Assembly (NCBI GenBank): GCA_902362975.1
Contig: CABIYO010000003.1
Span: forward strand, 71,140-135,139
Origin: Caryophanales bacterium
GTDB lineage: Bacteria > Bacillota > Bacilli > Exiguobacteriales > Exiguobacteriaceae
Reading direction: 5' to 3'
Length of the DNA: 64,000 bases
Position numbers and translations under genes: made by a program. Every line of letters starts with the position of its first letter. Position 1 is the stretch's first letter. The notes below the pieces were generated by a model. That model was given only the letters and a program-made list of their open reading frames with translations, did not search any database and had not been told where the DNA came from. Of this stretch, positions 8,783-19,343 are shown piece by piece.

Positions 8783-9751
8783 ATGACGAAATGGCAGGAA
8801 GCGGATACAATCAAATCAGAAATTGAGGCGGCTGACACCATTTTCATCCACCGCCATGTACGACCAGACCCTGATGCATTGGGGAGTCAGCTTGGTTTAC
8901 AACGCATTTTAAAATCGGTTCATCCGGAGAAACGAATCTATGTGGTCGGTGGCATGGTTCCAGACCTTGAGTTTTTAGGAAAGATGGAACATGTCGAAGA
9001 AGAAATGTATCAGGACGCGCTCGTCCTTATATTGGATACGGCGAATCAAGAGCGAATCGATGGACCATTTGCGCTAAAAGGGAAGACAATCATTAAAATC
9101 GATCATCATCCCGATGAAGATCCGTATGCGATGACACAGATTGTCGATACCTCGGTCAGTTCGACGTCTGAGATGATTGTGGAACTCGCGGACATTTGGG
9201 GATATCCCATTGACCAAGAGGCGGCATTTTTACTTTATGCCGGCATCGTTGGCGACACAGGGCGTTTCCAGTTTCGGAATGCTACGGCCCGAACGTTTGA
9301 GATTGCTTCGGCACTGATTGCGAAAGACATCGACACGAATAAACTATATCGTCATATGTATAAAACGAATTTGTCGACCCTCCAACTGCAAGGCTATGTG
9401 TTACAGCATGTCCAAGTAACGGAAGAGGGGGTCGGCTATGTGAAGATTGACAAGGACGTGCTTCGAACGTTCCATGCCTCTCCAGAAGCGGCGTCTCAAC
9501 TTGTCAATAGCTTCTCGGGTCTTGATGGATTGAAATGTTGGGTTATGTTCGTGGAAAACAAAGAAGAGATTCGTGTGCGAATCCGGTCGAAAGGTCCTGT
9601 CATCAATGAAGTGGCCAAGCGATACCGTGGGGGCGGTCATCCGATGGCGGCCGGTGCCACGATTGACACATGGGATGAGATGGATGACGTGATTGCGGCT
9701 TTGAATGAAGTGGCGGGGGCATTCACGTTTGAAGAAAATGAAGAGAGCTGA
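8783..9751 (+). CDS. nrnA: Bifunctional oligoribonuclease / pAp phosphatase NrnA (DHH family)
   Basis: Degrades 2-5 nt RNA remnants and dephosphorylates 3'-phosphoadenosine 5'-phosphate in the cytoplasm. 322 residues with the DHH phosphoesterase motifs: HVRPDPDALGSQ (motif I), LILDTAN (II), KIDHHPDED (III, the DHH), GIVGDTGRF (IV), and the C-terminal DHHA1 substrate loop RYRGGGHPMAAGA. GAGG precedes the ATG. Its last codons and stop form the left arm of a hairpin shared with the next, converging gene. Confidence 0.94.
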   Translation: MTKWQEADTIKSEIEAADTIFIHRHVRPDPDALGSQLGLQRILKSVHPEKRIYVVGGMVPDLEFLGKMEHVEEEMYQDALVLILDTANQERIDGPFALKGKTIIKIDHHPDEDPYAMTQIVDTSVSSTSEMIVELADIWGYPIDQEAAFLLYAGIVGDTGRFQFRNATARTFEIASALIAKDIDTNKLYRHMYKTNLSTLQLQGYVLQHVQVTEEGVGYVKIDKDVLRTFHASPEAASQLVNSFSGLDGLKCWVMFVENKEEIRVRIRSKGPVINEVAKRYRGGGHPMAAGATIDTWDEMDDVIAALNEVAGAFTFEENEES

Positions 9752-9770
9752 CCGCGGTCAGCTCTCTTCA
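9739..9770. terminator. Shared terminator embedded in the 3' ends of two converging genes
   Basis: Perfect 15-bp stem TGAAGAGAGCTGACC (9739-9753) / GGTCAGCTCTCTTCA (9756-9770). The nrnA stop (9749-9751) lies in the left arm and the stop of the opposite gene (9768-9770) in the right arm. Confidence 0.8.
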
Positions 9771-9959
9771 TTTGTCTCCATTTTCTTGTGGGATGAACCA
9801 TGTACCCCGGTCGGTCACATCCTCGACGACGTCGAGCTGATATTCGGTAATATACTTACGGAGCCGGTCGATGATTTCTGGACTGTCAGCAAACACTGTT
9901 TGACCATTCTGTAATTTTTCTAACTTATCGCGTGCAATCTGTCCCCGATTGATAATCAT
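9768..9959 (-). CDS. Small hypothetical protein, 63 residues
   Basis: I do not recognise a family. The protein is soluble-looking and charged, with repeated acidic/basic stretches (ARDKLEKLQNG, IIDRLRKYITEYQLDVVEDV), consistent with two helices and a short C-terminal strand. It looks real: ATG with AAAGGGGG at good spacing, its own side of a shared terminator, and no better gene on the other strand. In B. subtilis the sporulation genes ytrH and ytrI occupy this position, but this is not similar to either as far as I can recall. Confidence 0.6.
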   Translation of the reverse strand: MIINRGQIARDKLEKLQNGQTVFADSPEIIDRLRKYITEYQLDVVEDVTDRGTWFIPQENGDK

Positions 9960-10065
9960 ACGCTTTTACCCCCTTTTGTCGTGAGTTTTGTCTATAATTA
10001 TTGTATCAGAGAAGTGATGAATTGAGTTTGACAATTCCATTACTACTATAGAGAGGAGGCCAACG

Positions 10066-13000
10066 ATGATTCATCTGAATGTCAGAACTGCTTATAGTTT
10101 ACTACAAAGTACAATCCGGTTAGAACAATATGTCTTGCAGATGACCGAACGGGGAAGTCGTTCCGTGGCGATTGCAGACGATGCGTTTTATGGGGTTCCG
10201 ACATTTTTGTCATATTGCCAACGATATGAGGTGAAACCGCTCATCGGACTGAGAACGGTACTCCGATTGGATGGGTTAGACGTATCCGTGATTGTGTATT
10301 CATCAAACGAGACGGAGCTCAAAGAACAATATCGGATCATCCAGGAGGGAGGGATTGAAGGTCGGACAACGATGCCGCTGATTGTCCTACCTGAAAATTG
10401 GAAAGCGAGTGATCCGGTTCACCGGCGTCGCCTCTATCATCAACTCTTGTCGTTTGTCGATGAAGAGAAGCTGTGGCTTGGACTCCCGGCACCTCAGACA
10501 ACGGAGCAGGTACAAGTGTTGAAGCAACTTCGTCTCATGCGAGAAGAGCTAGCTGTCCAGTTGATTCCAGCCCCTGAAACGAGATACATGAGACCGGAAG
10601 ATGTGGAAGGATTCCGAGCCATTTCTGCCATTCGTGAAGGGGAAGTAATGTCGAATGAAGACGTGCGACAAAAAGGATTGCACGTTCGACTACCGAGTGA
10701 AATGAATGACTGGTTCACAACGGAAGAGTTAACAGAACTGGATCGATTCGAGGCATTGATTCGACTCGAGCATCTACCGCGTGCAGAAGGAGCGATTCCA
10801 GAACTTCCGGATGCCGATCAAAAGCTGAAACGACTTGTCGGTGAGCGGTTGAAATCGATGGAACTCTTGAAAGAACCATATATCGAGCGGGCAAAATTTG
10901 AGCTTGAAGTCATCGCCAAGACGGGATTTTCTTCCTATTTCTTGATTGTGGAAGATATCGTTCGGTTTGCTCGAGAATCTGGGATTGAAGTAGGACCGGG
11001 TCGTGGGTCGGCAGCAGGTTCACTCGTCAGTTTTGCCCTTCATATCACAGAAGTCGATCCGGTTCGTTATGGATTACTGTTCGAACGATTCTTAAATCCA
11101 GAGCGTGTGTCGATGCCAGATATAGACCTTGATTTTGAAGATGAACGTCGTGAGGAAGTGGTTTCTTACGTTTTATCAAAATACGGTCATACGCATGCCG
11201 CACAAATCGGGACACTCGCCACATTTGGTGCGAAAGCGGCGATGCGTGACGTCGCGAGAGTGCTCGGAATGACCCTTGAGGAAGGGCAGGCTGCGAGTAA
11301 GCAAGTGAAAGCTGGAGGACTTGATGAACTGATGTCGAGCCCGAAGCAGATGAAGTGGTTTGCCGGTAGCCAAAAGCGTCAGCAGTTATTACGGATTGCC
11401 AAACAGCTAGAAGGTTTGCCGCGTCAATCCTCCGTTCACGCGGCGGGAGTCGTGCTCAGTCGTCAACCGATTGAAGAAGTGACGCCGCTCCAACCCGAAC
11501 TCGAAGAACACGTGACCCAATATAATATGAAGGATTTGGAAGAGGTCGGGCTTCTAAAAATTGACTTGCTCGGATTACGAAACTTGAGTCGCTTGCGAAA
11601 GATGGAAGACTTGATTCGTGAAAGTGACGCACTGTTCTCTCTGAAAACGATTCCGCTAAACGATGCCCGGACGTATCGACTGCTTGCGAGAGGTGAGACG
11701 GACGGAATCTTCCAATTCGAATCGACCGGGATGAAGCAAGCGCTTCGACAAGTGAAGCCGACGGAGTTTGAAGATATCGTTGTCACGATGTCGCTCTATC
11801 GCCCGGGGCCGATGCAATTCATCGAAACGTATGCGAAACGAAAACACGGTATGCCATACCAACCAGTCCATCCGGACGTAGAAGACGTCATGAAACCGAC
11901 GTATGGTGTACTCGTCTATCAAGAACAGGTGATGAGGTTGCTCCGTAAACTCGGAGGTTATTCCTACGCAGAGGCGGATTTAGTCAGACGTGCGATTGCC
12001 AAAAAGGATACGGGAACGATTGCTCGGGAACGAGAACGATTTTTGCAGCAGGCAAAAGCGGGAGATCAGGACGTTTTGGCGCAAATCTTCTCATGGATTG
12101 AAAAGTTTGCCGGGTACGGATTTAATCGCTCTCACGCTGTCGCCTACAGTTTGATCAGTTACCGATTGGCTTACGTCAAAGCACATTTCCCTCGAGTCTT
12201 TCATGTGGTGACATCAGACAAAACAACGGAACTTGTCAGATTGTTACGGAAAGATCAAATTCCGGTGTACCCACCGGATGTCTTACATGGCCACGCTGAT
12301 GCGACGCTTGAAGGCCCGGGCGTCCGGCTCGGGTTGAAGGCGGTCCAGGGATTGACCAAACGGGATGTAGACCGTCTGATTGAACTGAACGGGCAGTTGA
12401 AAGATGTCAGAACGCTTCAAGAAACCATGGGGTGGAAGAATAAAGACCAACTGAAATTACGTCGATTACTTGGTGCGGGTGCGCTCGATCGCATGTATCA
12501 CGGTGACCGGACACGTGCTTTTGAAGCGGTCGAACGTTTGCGTGAAGAAGCGGAGACGCATTTTTTACCGGATGAACTGTCTTCACTCGGACTCAAACAA
12601 AAAAAAATGAAAGAACCGAATTGGTCTGAAGAAGAGAGGGAGGCGCTTGGGACATGGGTGGTCCATTCTCCATTGACGGCACTTCCGGATATCGGGATCG
12701 AACCGTCTACAATTGAAGAAGTCATGAATGGAACAAATGGTTATCTCGTCGTATATGTAGACGACGTACGGACGTTCATGACAAAGAAACAAGAACGGAT
12801 GGGCGTTCTCATGGTGGACGATGGCATGACTCAAGACGAGGTTGTCGTATTTCCTCGAACATTCGCCCAGTTTGGACGGTCCCTCTATGCCGGTAACATC
12901 TTGTTACTCGAGGTTCATTCGAATGAACGGGATGGTCGTAAGCAATTGATTGTCGAACGAGTTCGACCGTTACACGGACAAGCTTTATTCATTCGGCTCA

Positions 13001-13233
13001 CACTCGACCGCTTCCCTGAATTGGAAGATTGGATTCAACGCGCACAAGGGGATGTGCCGGTTGTGTGCCGATTCACGGATTCGAAGGAAGTAAAACAACT
13101 GGCTTCGGCTTTTTCCATCAACCCGAATGAGGAGTATATGGCGGAGGCGAAAAGACGGTTCGGGGAAGAAAATGTCGTATTGAAACGAATCGATACAAAA
13201 ATGGTTGGTCCAGAAACTAGTACCAAGTCCTAA
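10066..13233 (+). CDS. dnaE: DNA polymerase III alpha subunit, DnaE type
   Basis: Replicative polymerase that in Gram-positives extends RNA primers before PolC. 1055 residues: N-terminal PHP domain (about 1-200), polymerase core, then helix-hairpin-helix and OB domains. Catalytic aspartates are D352 and D354 (MPDIDLDF) and D500 (LLKIDLLGLR); GPGRGSAAGSLV is the nucleotide loop. The PHP metal site is degenerate (MIHLNVRTAYSLL, second His replaced by Asn), so PHP-based proofreading is unlikely. It is slightly shorter than the roughly 1115 residues of B. subtilis DnaE. GAGAGGAGG precedes the ATG. A run of nine A's occurs at 12599-12607. Confidence 0.96.
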   Translation: MIHLNVRTAYSLLQSTIRLEQYVLQMTERGSRSVAIADDAFYGVPTFLSYCQRYEVKPLIGLRTVLRLDGLDVSVIVYSSNETELKEQYRIIQEGGIEGRTTMPLIVLPENWKASDPVHRRRLYHQLLSFVDEEKLWLGLPAPQTTEQVQVLKQLRLMREELAVQLIPAPETRYMRPEDVEGFRAISAIREGEVMSNEDVRQKGLHVRLPSEMNDWFTTEELTELDRFEALIRLEHLPRAEGAIPELPDADQKLKRLVGERLKSMELLKEPYIERAKFELEVIAKTGFSSYFLIVEDIVRFARESGIEVGPGRGSAAGSLVSFALHITEVDPVRYGLLFERFLNPERVSMPDIDLDFEDERREEVVSYVLSKYGHTHAAQIGTLATFGAKAAMRDVARVLGMTLEEGQAASKQVKAGGLDELMSSPKQMKWFAGSQKRQQLLRIAKQLEGLPRQSSVHAAGVVLSRQPIEEVTPLQPELEEHVTQYNMKDLEEVGLLKIDLLGLRNLSRLRKMEDLIRESDALFSLKTIPLNDARTYRLLARGETDGIFQFESTGMKQALRQVKPTEFEDIVVTMSLYRPGPMQFIETYAKRKHGMPYQPVHPDVEDVMKPTYGVLVYQEQVMRLLRKLGGYSYAEADLVRRAIAKKDTGTIARERERFLQQAKAGDQDVLAQIFSWIEKFAGYGFNRSHAVAYSLISYRLAYVKAHFPRVFHVVTSDKTTELVRLLRKDQIPVYPPDVLHGHADATLEGPGVRLGLKAVQGLTKRDVDRLIELNGQLKDVRTLQETMGWKNKDQLKLRRLLGAGALDRMYHGDRTRAFEAVERLREEAETHFLPDELSSLGLKQKKMKEPNWSEEEREALGTWVVHSPLTALPDIGIEPSTIEEVMNGTNGYLVVYVDDVRTFMTKKQERMGVLMVDDGMTQDEVVVFPRTFAQFGRSLYAGNILLLEVHSNERDGRKQLIVERVRPLHGQALFIRLTLDRFPELEDWIQRAQGDVPVVCRFTDSKEVKQLASAFSINPNEEYMAEAKRRFGEENVVLKRIDTKMVGPETSTKS

Positions 13234-13240
13234 AAAGTGA

Positions 13241-13266
13241 TATAATCGCACTAATTGGTCTGACCA
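13241..13266 (+). promoter_or_regulatory. -10 box and FadR/GntR-type operator before the GntR regulator gene
   Basis: A consensus -10 TATAAT (13241-13246) is followed 9 bases later by the perfect inverted repeat TGGTC-T-GACCA (13256-13266), centred near the expected transcription start. TGGTCNGACCA is the established operator form for FadR-subfamily GntR regulators, and the next gene encodes one. Binding there would block initiation, implying autoregulation. Confidence 0.75.
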
Positions 13267-13311
13267 CTTAAGTTTGATAGGTGATCCAAAAAAAGGGAGT
13301 TGAACGGTCAG

Positions 13312-13866
13312 ATGCATGAAAAACACGCATCCTCATTTCACGGAAACATTTCAAAGATTAGAAAATTAATAGTCCAATCGTCTTTAGTTCCAGGTGATCG
13401 GCTTCCATCCGAACGAGAGCTCGCTGAAACGCTGTCCATTAGTCGCGCTTCGGTTCGCGAAGCGTTACGGGCGTTGAGTTTTTTAGGCATCGTGGAGACG
13501 AGACATGGTGGTGGCACCTTTTTGTGTGAACAAGACCGACATCGGTACATCGAGATATTGTCGGAGTTCATTGTGACCAAACAGACGAAAGCGACCGATA
13601 TTATCGAGATGCTTCGACTATTGGAGCGCATGGCGTTTTCAGAAATTGAACTGACTAAAGAACGACTGGATCTGCTAGAGACAGTGATCGATGATGATCG
13701 AACGTTTCGCCAGCAACTCATCTTTCAGTTGAAGAATGAATTGTTCATTCGAATTTGGAGTGAGGTCAACCGCTTTTTTGAAGGATTAGACGTTGGGGAT
13801 TTATATACGCTCGAGGAACGGAAACAGTTTGTCGAGACGTGGCGTGGAATGGGGATGCCGGAATGA
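13312..13866 (+). CDS. GntR family transcriptional regulator (FadR-like subfamily)
   Basis: 184 residues. A winged helix-turn-helix at the N-terminus has the GntR signature ([44 protein letters not shown], quoted here only in parts: [26 protein letters not shown]). The C-terminal helical FCD-like domain (about 85-184) is shorter than usual. AAAAGGGAG precedes the ATG at 13312; an earlier in-frame TTG has no spacing. It lies 14 bases before accD, so it most likely controls acetyl-CoA carboxyltransferase expression in response to a metabolite or acyl-CoA. The ligand is inference. Confidence 0.88.
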   Translation: MHEKHASSFHGNISKIRKLIVQSSLVPGDRLPSERELAETLSISRASVREALRALSFLGIVETRHGGGTFLCEQDRHRYIEILSEFIVTKQTKATDIIEMLRLLERMAFSEIELTKERLDLLETVIDDDRTFRQQLIFQLKNELFIRIWSEVNRFFEGLDVGDLYTLEERKQFVETWRGMGMPE

Positions 13867-13880
13867 ACGAGGGGGAAGCG

Positions 13881-14735
13881 ATGACTGCTTTTTTCAAGAA
13901 ACCGAAACGATATATGCCATTGCGTCAACGAGAACCAAAGATTGACGCACCACAGGGATTAATGACGAAATGTCCATCTTGTAAATATATGCATTATACA
14001 AAACAGTTGAATGAGAACCACAAAGTGTGTGATTGCGGCTATCATTTTCCGCTTCATGCGCAAGAACGGATTGATATGCTTGTCGACGAAGGGTCATTCG
14101 AACGATTTGCGGGACCTTCTGTCAAGACGAATCCACTCGACTTTCCTGACTATGAGGAGAAGTTGATGAAAGATCGGGAGCGGACCGGGATCGAAGAGGC
14201 CGTCGTATGTGGAAAGGCGACAATCGACGGACTTCCACTCGTTGTCTGTGTGATGGATGCGAGATTCCGAATGGGATCGATGGGTGCATACGTCGGAGAA
14301 GCGATTGCTTCGGCTGTACGAACCGCCACATCACTCGGGCTTCCAGTCGTCTTGTTCACAGCATCAGGTGGGGCTCGGATGCAAGAAGGAATGGTTAGTT
14401 TGATGCAAATGGCCAATACGTCCATTGCTCTAAAAGAACATGACGAAGCAGGACTGCTGTACATCGCGTATTTGACACATCCGACGACTGGCGGTGTGTC
14501 AGCGAGTTTTGCGATGCTTGGCGACTTGAACGTCGCAGAACCGGGAGCGCTCATCGGGTTTGCAGGACGACGAATCATCGAACAGACGATTCGAGAAAAG
14601 CTTCCAGAGAACTTTCAAACTGCCGAGTTTCTACTTGAGTCTGGGCAGCTGGATGCAGTCATTCATCGTGAACAGATGCGTTCGTTCTTGAAGAAGATGA
14701 TTGAATTACACGATGGGGGTGTCCGTCATGTTTGA
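13881..14735 (+). CDS. accD: Acetyl-CoA carboxylase carboxyltransferase subunit beta
   Basis: Transfers the carboxyl group from biotin to acetyl-CoA, making malonyl-CoA for fatty-acid synthesis, as an alpha2-beta2 complex with AccA. 284 residues: a zinc ribbon (C31-x2-C34 ... C50-x-C52) and a crotonase-like core with [25 protein letters not shown] and [11 protein letters not shown]. The second zinc knuckle has one residue fewer than the usual CxxC (it reads VCDCG). The ATG at 13881 follows GGGGG by five bases; an earlier ATG at 13863 overlaps the regulator's stop. Its end overlaps accA by 8 bases. Confidence 0.95.
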   Translation: MTAFFKKPKRYMPLRQREPKIDAPQGLMTKCPSCKYMHYTKQLNENHKVCDCGYHFPLHAQERIDMLVDEGSFERFAGPSVKTNPLDFPDYEEKLMKDRERTGIEEAVVCGKATIDGLPLVVCVMDARFRMGSMGAYVGEAIASAVRTATSLGLPVVLFTASGGARMQEGMVSLMQMANTSIALKEHDEAGLLYIAYLTHPTTGGVSASFAMLGDLNVAEPGALIGFAGRRIIEQTIREKLPENFQTAEFLLESGQLDAVIHREQMRSFLKKMIELHDGGVRHV

Positions 14736-15663
14736 CCCAAGCAAGGAAGTCACCGAACAGCTAAATAAATTACGGGAGACGGCTGAGACGAAAGGGATTG
14801 ATTTATCCCGAGAGATTCGTCATCTCGAGTTAAAGCTCGACCGATTAGAAAAAGATATTTATGGGAATATGAGACCGTGGGACCGCGTCCAGTTGGCGCG
14901 AAACCCGAAGCGTCCGACGACGCTCGATTACATCCAACATTTGTTCCCTGACTTCATGGAACTTCATGGGGACCGACACGGATATGACGATGCGGCAATC
15001 GTATCTGGACTCGCAACGTTTGAAGGAGTGCCGGTGACGATTATCGGACATCAACGTGGGCGGAACACGAAAGAGAACATGAAACGGAATTTTGGTATGC
15101 CACACCCGGAGGGCTATCGAAAAGCCTTGCGTTTCATGAAGCAAGCCGAAAAGTTCAACCGTCCCATTTTGACATTCATTGACACAAAAGGGGCTTATCC
15201 GGGGAAAGCCGCAGAAGAGAGAGGGCAAAGTGAAGCGATTGCCCGCAACTTGTTTGAGATGGCGACGCTGAAAGTGCCAATCGTCTCCGTTGTCATTGGG
15301 GAGGGTGGTTCAGGCGGTGCGCTTGGAATTGGTGTATGCGACCGTCTATTAATGCTTGAAAATAGTACGTACTCGGTCATCTCGCCAGAAGGTGCAGCGG
15401 CACTGTTGTGGAAAGATGCGAAACAAGCAGAACGTGCGGCAGAGACGATGAAGATTACAGCACAAGATTTATTTGATCTAGGGATTGTCGATGAAGTGGT
15501 AGGAGAAGTGTATGGGGGGGCACACGTTGATGTGTCACTACAGTCGTCACTCTTGAAACCTGTCTTATTACAGCATATGAATCAGTTGCTCGCGCGATCG
15601 ACTTCTGAGCTGATTGAAGCACGTGCGACCAAATATCATCAAATTGGCACAATTAATGAGTGA
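14728..15663 (+). CDS. accA: Acetyl-CoA carboxylase carboxyltransferase subunit alpha
   Basis: Partner of AccD in the carboxyltransferase, binding carboxybiotin. 311 residues with a coiled N-terminus and the crotonase core: [46 protein letters not shown] and [10 protein letters not shown]. The ATG at 14728 overlaps the last codons of accD, preceded by GGGGGTG, giving translational coupling that keeps the subunits equimolar. A run of seven G's (15514-15520) is in frame and not disruptive. Confidence 0.96.
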   Translation: MFDPSKEVTEQLNKLRETAETKGIDLSREIRHLELKLDRLEKDIYGNMRPWDRVQLARNPKRPTTLDYIQHLFPDFMELHGDRHGYDDAAIVSGLATFEGVPVTIIGHQRGRNTKENMKRNFGMPHPEGYRKALRFMKQAEKFNRPILTFIDTKGAYPGKAAEERGQSEAIARNLFEMATLKVPIVSVVIGEGGSGGALGIGVCDRLLMLENSTYSVISPEGAAALLWKDAKQAERAAETMKITAQDLFDLGIVDEVVGEVYGGAHVDVSLQSSLLKPVLLQHMNQLLARSTSELIEARATKYHQIGTINE

Positions 15664-16792
<1,129 letters not shown>

Positions 16793-16884
16793 ACGATTTT
16801 GTATGTTGCAGAGACGGGATACGGTCTAAGGCCCCCCGTTTTCTGTTTGTAACTTGCACTATATCCCCTAGGAGGTTTTATATT

Positions 16885-18627
16885 ATGCGTAGAACGAAAA
16901 TTGTATGTACCATTGGACCGGCTTCTGAAAAGCGTCTTCCTGAGATGATCGAAGCTGGGATGAACGTTGCCCGTCTTAACTTCTCACACGGTGACTATGA
17001 AGAGCACGGCGCTCGTATCCGTGACATCCGTGAAGCGGCGAAAGCAGCGGGTAAAGTTGTCACAGTACTTCTCGACACAAAAGGTCCAGAAATCCGCACG
17101 CATACATTCGAAGGCGGTCAGGCACTTCTTGAAAAAGGAAAAGAAGTCACGATCGTCTCGACGGAAGAAATCGTTGGAACGAAAGATCGTTTCTCTGTAA
17201 CTTATGAAGGACTCTATGATGATGTCGAAGTCGGTTCACAAATCATGCTCGATGACGGTCTCATCGGACTTCGTGTCGTTGAAAAACTTGATAACCGTGA
17301 ACTCCGTTGCGTCATCGAAAACGAAGGGATTATTAAGACGAAGAAAGGTGTTAACTTGCCAAACGTCAAGGTAAACCTTCCTGCCCTCACGGACAAAGAT
17401 ATCGCAGACATCGAGTTCGGAATCTCACAAGACATTGACGTGATTGCAGCATCATTCGTACGTCGTGCATCTGACGTAGTTGAAATTCGTCAACTTCTCG
17501 AGAAACACAACGCGTCGCACATCAAGATTTATCCGAAAATCGAGAACCAAGAAGGTGTCGATAACATCGAAGAAATCTTGGCAATCTCTGATGGTTTGAT
17601 GGTAGCTCGTGGGGACCTCGGAATTGAAATCCCGACGGAAGAAGTGACACCCGTTCAAAAAGAACTCATCAAGAAATGTAACGACCTCGGGAAGCCGGTC
17701 ATCACAGCGACGCAAATGCTTGATTCAATGCAACGTAACCCGCGTCCGACACGTGCGGAAGCGTCAGACGTAGCAAACGCAATCTTGGATGGAACAGATG
17801 CAGTCATGCTCTCTGGTGAAACAGCTGCAGGGGACTACCCGATCGAATCTGTTAAAATGCAAGCTGCAATCGCTGAGCGTACAGAACGCATGCTCGACTA
17901 CAAAAACTTGTTGAAAGATCGTCAGAAGCGCAGTGAGCACACCGTGACGGATGCGATCTCACAAGCGGTTGCACACACGGCGATCAACTTGAACGCCAAA
18001 GCAATTTTGACGCCGACACAATCAGGTTACACAGCTACTCGTACAGCGAAGTATCGTCCTGAAGCGAACATCATCGCGGTGACGGAATCAGAGCGCGTTG
18101 CGCGTCAATTGAACCTCGTTTGGGGCGTGTACCCAATCGTTGCTGAAACAATGCCGAACAACACGGATGACATGTTGGTTCAAGCATCAGAAGCGGCACG
18201 TCACGCTGGATTCGTCACTGACGGTGACCTCGTTGTCATCTCAGCTGGTATTCCTGCAGCGACTGCTGGTACGACGAACATGATGAAAGTCCACATCGTT
18301 GGTCACGCTCTCGCAGAAGGACGTGGAATCGGTGAGCGCGGTGTCGTTGGAGAAGTCGTTGTCGCAAAAAATGCGGATGAAGCAAACGCAAAAGCGAAAG
18401 ACGGCATGATCCTTGTCGCACCATTCACAGATAAAGAAATGATGCCTGCGATCGAAAAAGCAGCTGGAATCATCACGGAAGACGGTGGATTGACGAGCCA
18501 TGCTGGGATCGTTGGACCATCACTTCGCAAGCCGGTCATCGTAGGTGTTGATGCAGCGACAACAACTCTTCGTGACGGTCAGATGATTTCAATCGACCCA
18601 CTTACAGGTAAAATCTACAACGCATAA
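16885..18627 (+). CDS. pyk: Pyruvate kinase with C-terminal PEP-utilizer domain
   Basis: Converts PEP + ADP to pyruvate + ATP. 580 residues: barrel and beta domains with [29 protein letters not shown] and [12 protein letters not shown], a C-terminal allosteric domain, then an extra swivelling PEP-utilizer domain (about 475-580; [13 protein letters not shown]) typical of Bacillus-type enzymes of about 585 residues. The ribosome site CTAGGAGG is strong. A weak GC-rich hairpin (about 16814-16846) separates it from pfkA, which could reduce read-through. Confidence 0.97.
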   Translation: MRRTKIVCTIGPASEKRLPEMIEAGMNVARLNFSHGDYEEHGARIRDIREAAKAAGKVVTVLLDTKGPEIRTHTFEGGQALLEKGKEVTIVSTEEIVGTKDRFSVTYEGLYDDVEVGSQIMLDDGLIGLRVVEKLDNRELRCVIENEGIIKTKKGVNLPNVKVNLPALTDKDIADIEFGISQDIDVIAASFVRRASDVVEIRQLLEKHNASHIKIYPKIENQEGVDNIEEILAISDGLMVARGDLGIEIPTEEVTPVQKELIKKCNDLGKPVITATQMLDSMQRNPRPTRAEASDVANAILDGTDAVMLSGETAAGDYPIESVKMQAAIAERTERMLDYKNLLKDRQKRSEHTVTDAISQAVAHTAINLNAKAILTPTQSGYTATRTAKYRPEANIIAVTESERVARQLNLVWGVYPIVAETMPNNTDDMLVQASEAARHAGFVTDGDLVVISAGIPAATAGTTNMMKVHIVGHALAEGRGIGERGVVGEVVVAKNADEANAKAKDGMILVAPFTDKEMMPAIEKAAGIITEDGGLTSHAGIVGPSLRKPVIVGVDAATTTLRDGQMISIDPLTGKIYNA

Positions 18628-18640
18628 TTGAACGACAATC

Positions 18641-18672
18641 GAACCGGCCTTCTACAAAGGTCGGTTCTTTTT
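18641..18672 (+). terminator. Terminator after pyk
   Basis: Stem GAACCGGCCTT (18641-18651) pairs with AAGGTCGGTTC ending at 18667, with one G-T pair, then five T's. Confidence 0.88.
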
Positions 18673-18694
18673 CCGTTCGAAGAAAGGAATACGT

Positions 18695-19159
18695 ATGAGT
18701 GCATATCTATTTTTATTGATGCTCGTCTTGATTGGGGTCATTTCAAATAACCAATCTGTCATTATCGCAAGTAGCGTCTTGTTGATCATCAAAGCAATCG
18801 GTTTCGGCGATCAATTGTTCCCGACGCTTGCATCGAAAGGAATCAGCTGGGGTGTGACGATCATTACGATTGCAGTCCTCGTCCCGATCGCGACCGGCGA
18901 TATCGGATTTAAAGAATTGTGGAATAGTATTAAAGGGCCGGTCGGAATCGTCGCGTTTGCTTCAGGGATGTTCGTCGCCATTGCTGCAGGGCAAGGTGTC
19001 CAACTGATGCGTGTCGACCCGGTCGTCACCACGGCGCTCCTTGCAGGTACGATTCTAGCGGTTGGATTCATGAAAGGAATCCCCGTTGGACCGCTTGTTG
19101 GAGCTGGGATTGCGGCATTGATTTTAGGTGGATATCAAGTCGTTGAAAAATGGTTTTGA
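18695..19159 (+). CDS. ytwI: UPF0756 (DUF441) membrane protein, YtwI
   Basis: 154 residues with four or five hydrophobic helices (about 3-20, 24-40, 50-66, 80-97 and 110-150) and short polar loops, matching the UPF0756 family. The function is unknown. In B. subtilis ytwI also lies between pyk and citZ. GAAAGGAAT precedes the ATG. It follows the pyk terminator by 22 bases, so expression likely depends on partial read-through or an unseen promoter. Confidence 0.82.
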   Translation: MSAYLFLLMLVLIGVISNNQSVIIASSVLLIIKAIGFGDQLFPTLASKGISWGVTIITIAVLVPIATGDIGFKELWNSIKGPVGIVAFASGMFVAIAAGQGVQLMRVDPVVTTALLAGTILAVGFMKGIPVGPLVGAGIAALILGGYQVVEKWF

Positions 19160-19343
19160 TATTTTCTGACAACTGAAGCCGCTTACATTTCTTTTTTGCA
19201 ATAAATTGTTTATACTATATAAAGGACAGGATAAACGGAGACTGGGTGAATGCAGGGGAACAACCCGTCCCGTATCCTTATTCCCTATAAACAGACTGTT
19301 TTTACGGTCGACCACTTTAAACAAGACTGAGGGGGAGTTATGA
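19160..19343 (+). promoter_or_regulatory. citZ: citZ upstream region with a folded leader
   Basis: A -10-like TATACT lies at 19211. Just after it, AGGATA (19228-19233) pairs with TATCCT (19273-19278), and inside it GACtGGGTG (19240-19248) pairs imperfectly with CAACCCGTC (19261-19269), giving a roughly 51-base stem-loop in the predicted leader. In B. subtilis aconitase binds the citZ leader RNA, so this fold is a candidate target here. ATAA-N5-TTAT (19201-19213) is close to, but not, the CcpC dyad ATAA-N7-TTAT. Confidence 0.4.

Noticed and set aside
15514..15520. Run of seven G's in accA as a phase-variation site
   Set aside because: Essential gene, in frame, and runs this short in housekeeping genes are common by chance.
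19201..19213. CcpC operator at citZ
   Set aside because: ATAA-N5-TTAT has a 5-base rather than the required 7-base spacer, so the match is not good enough.
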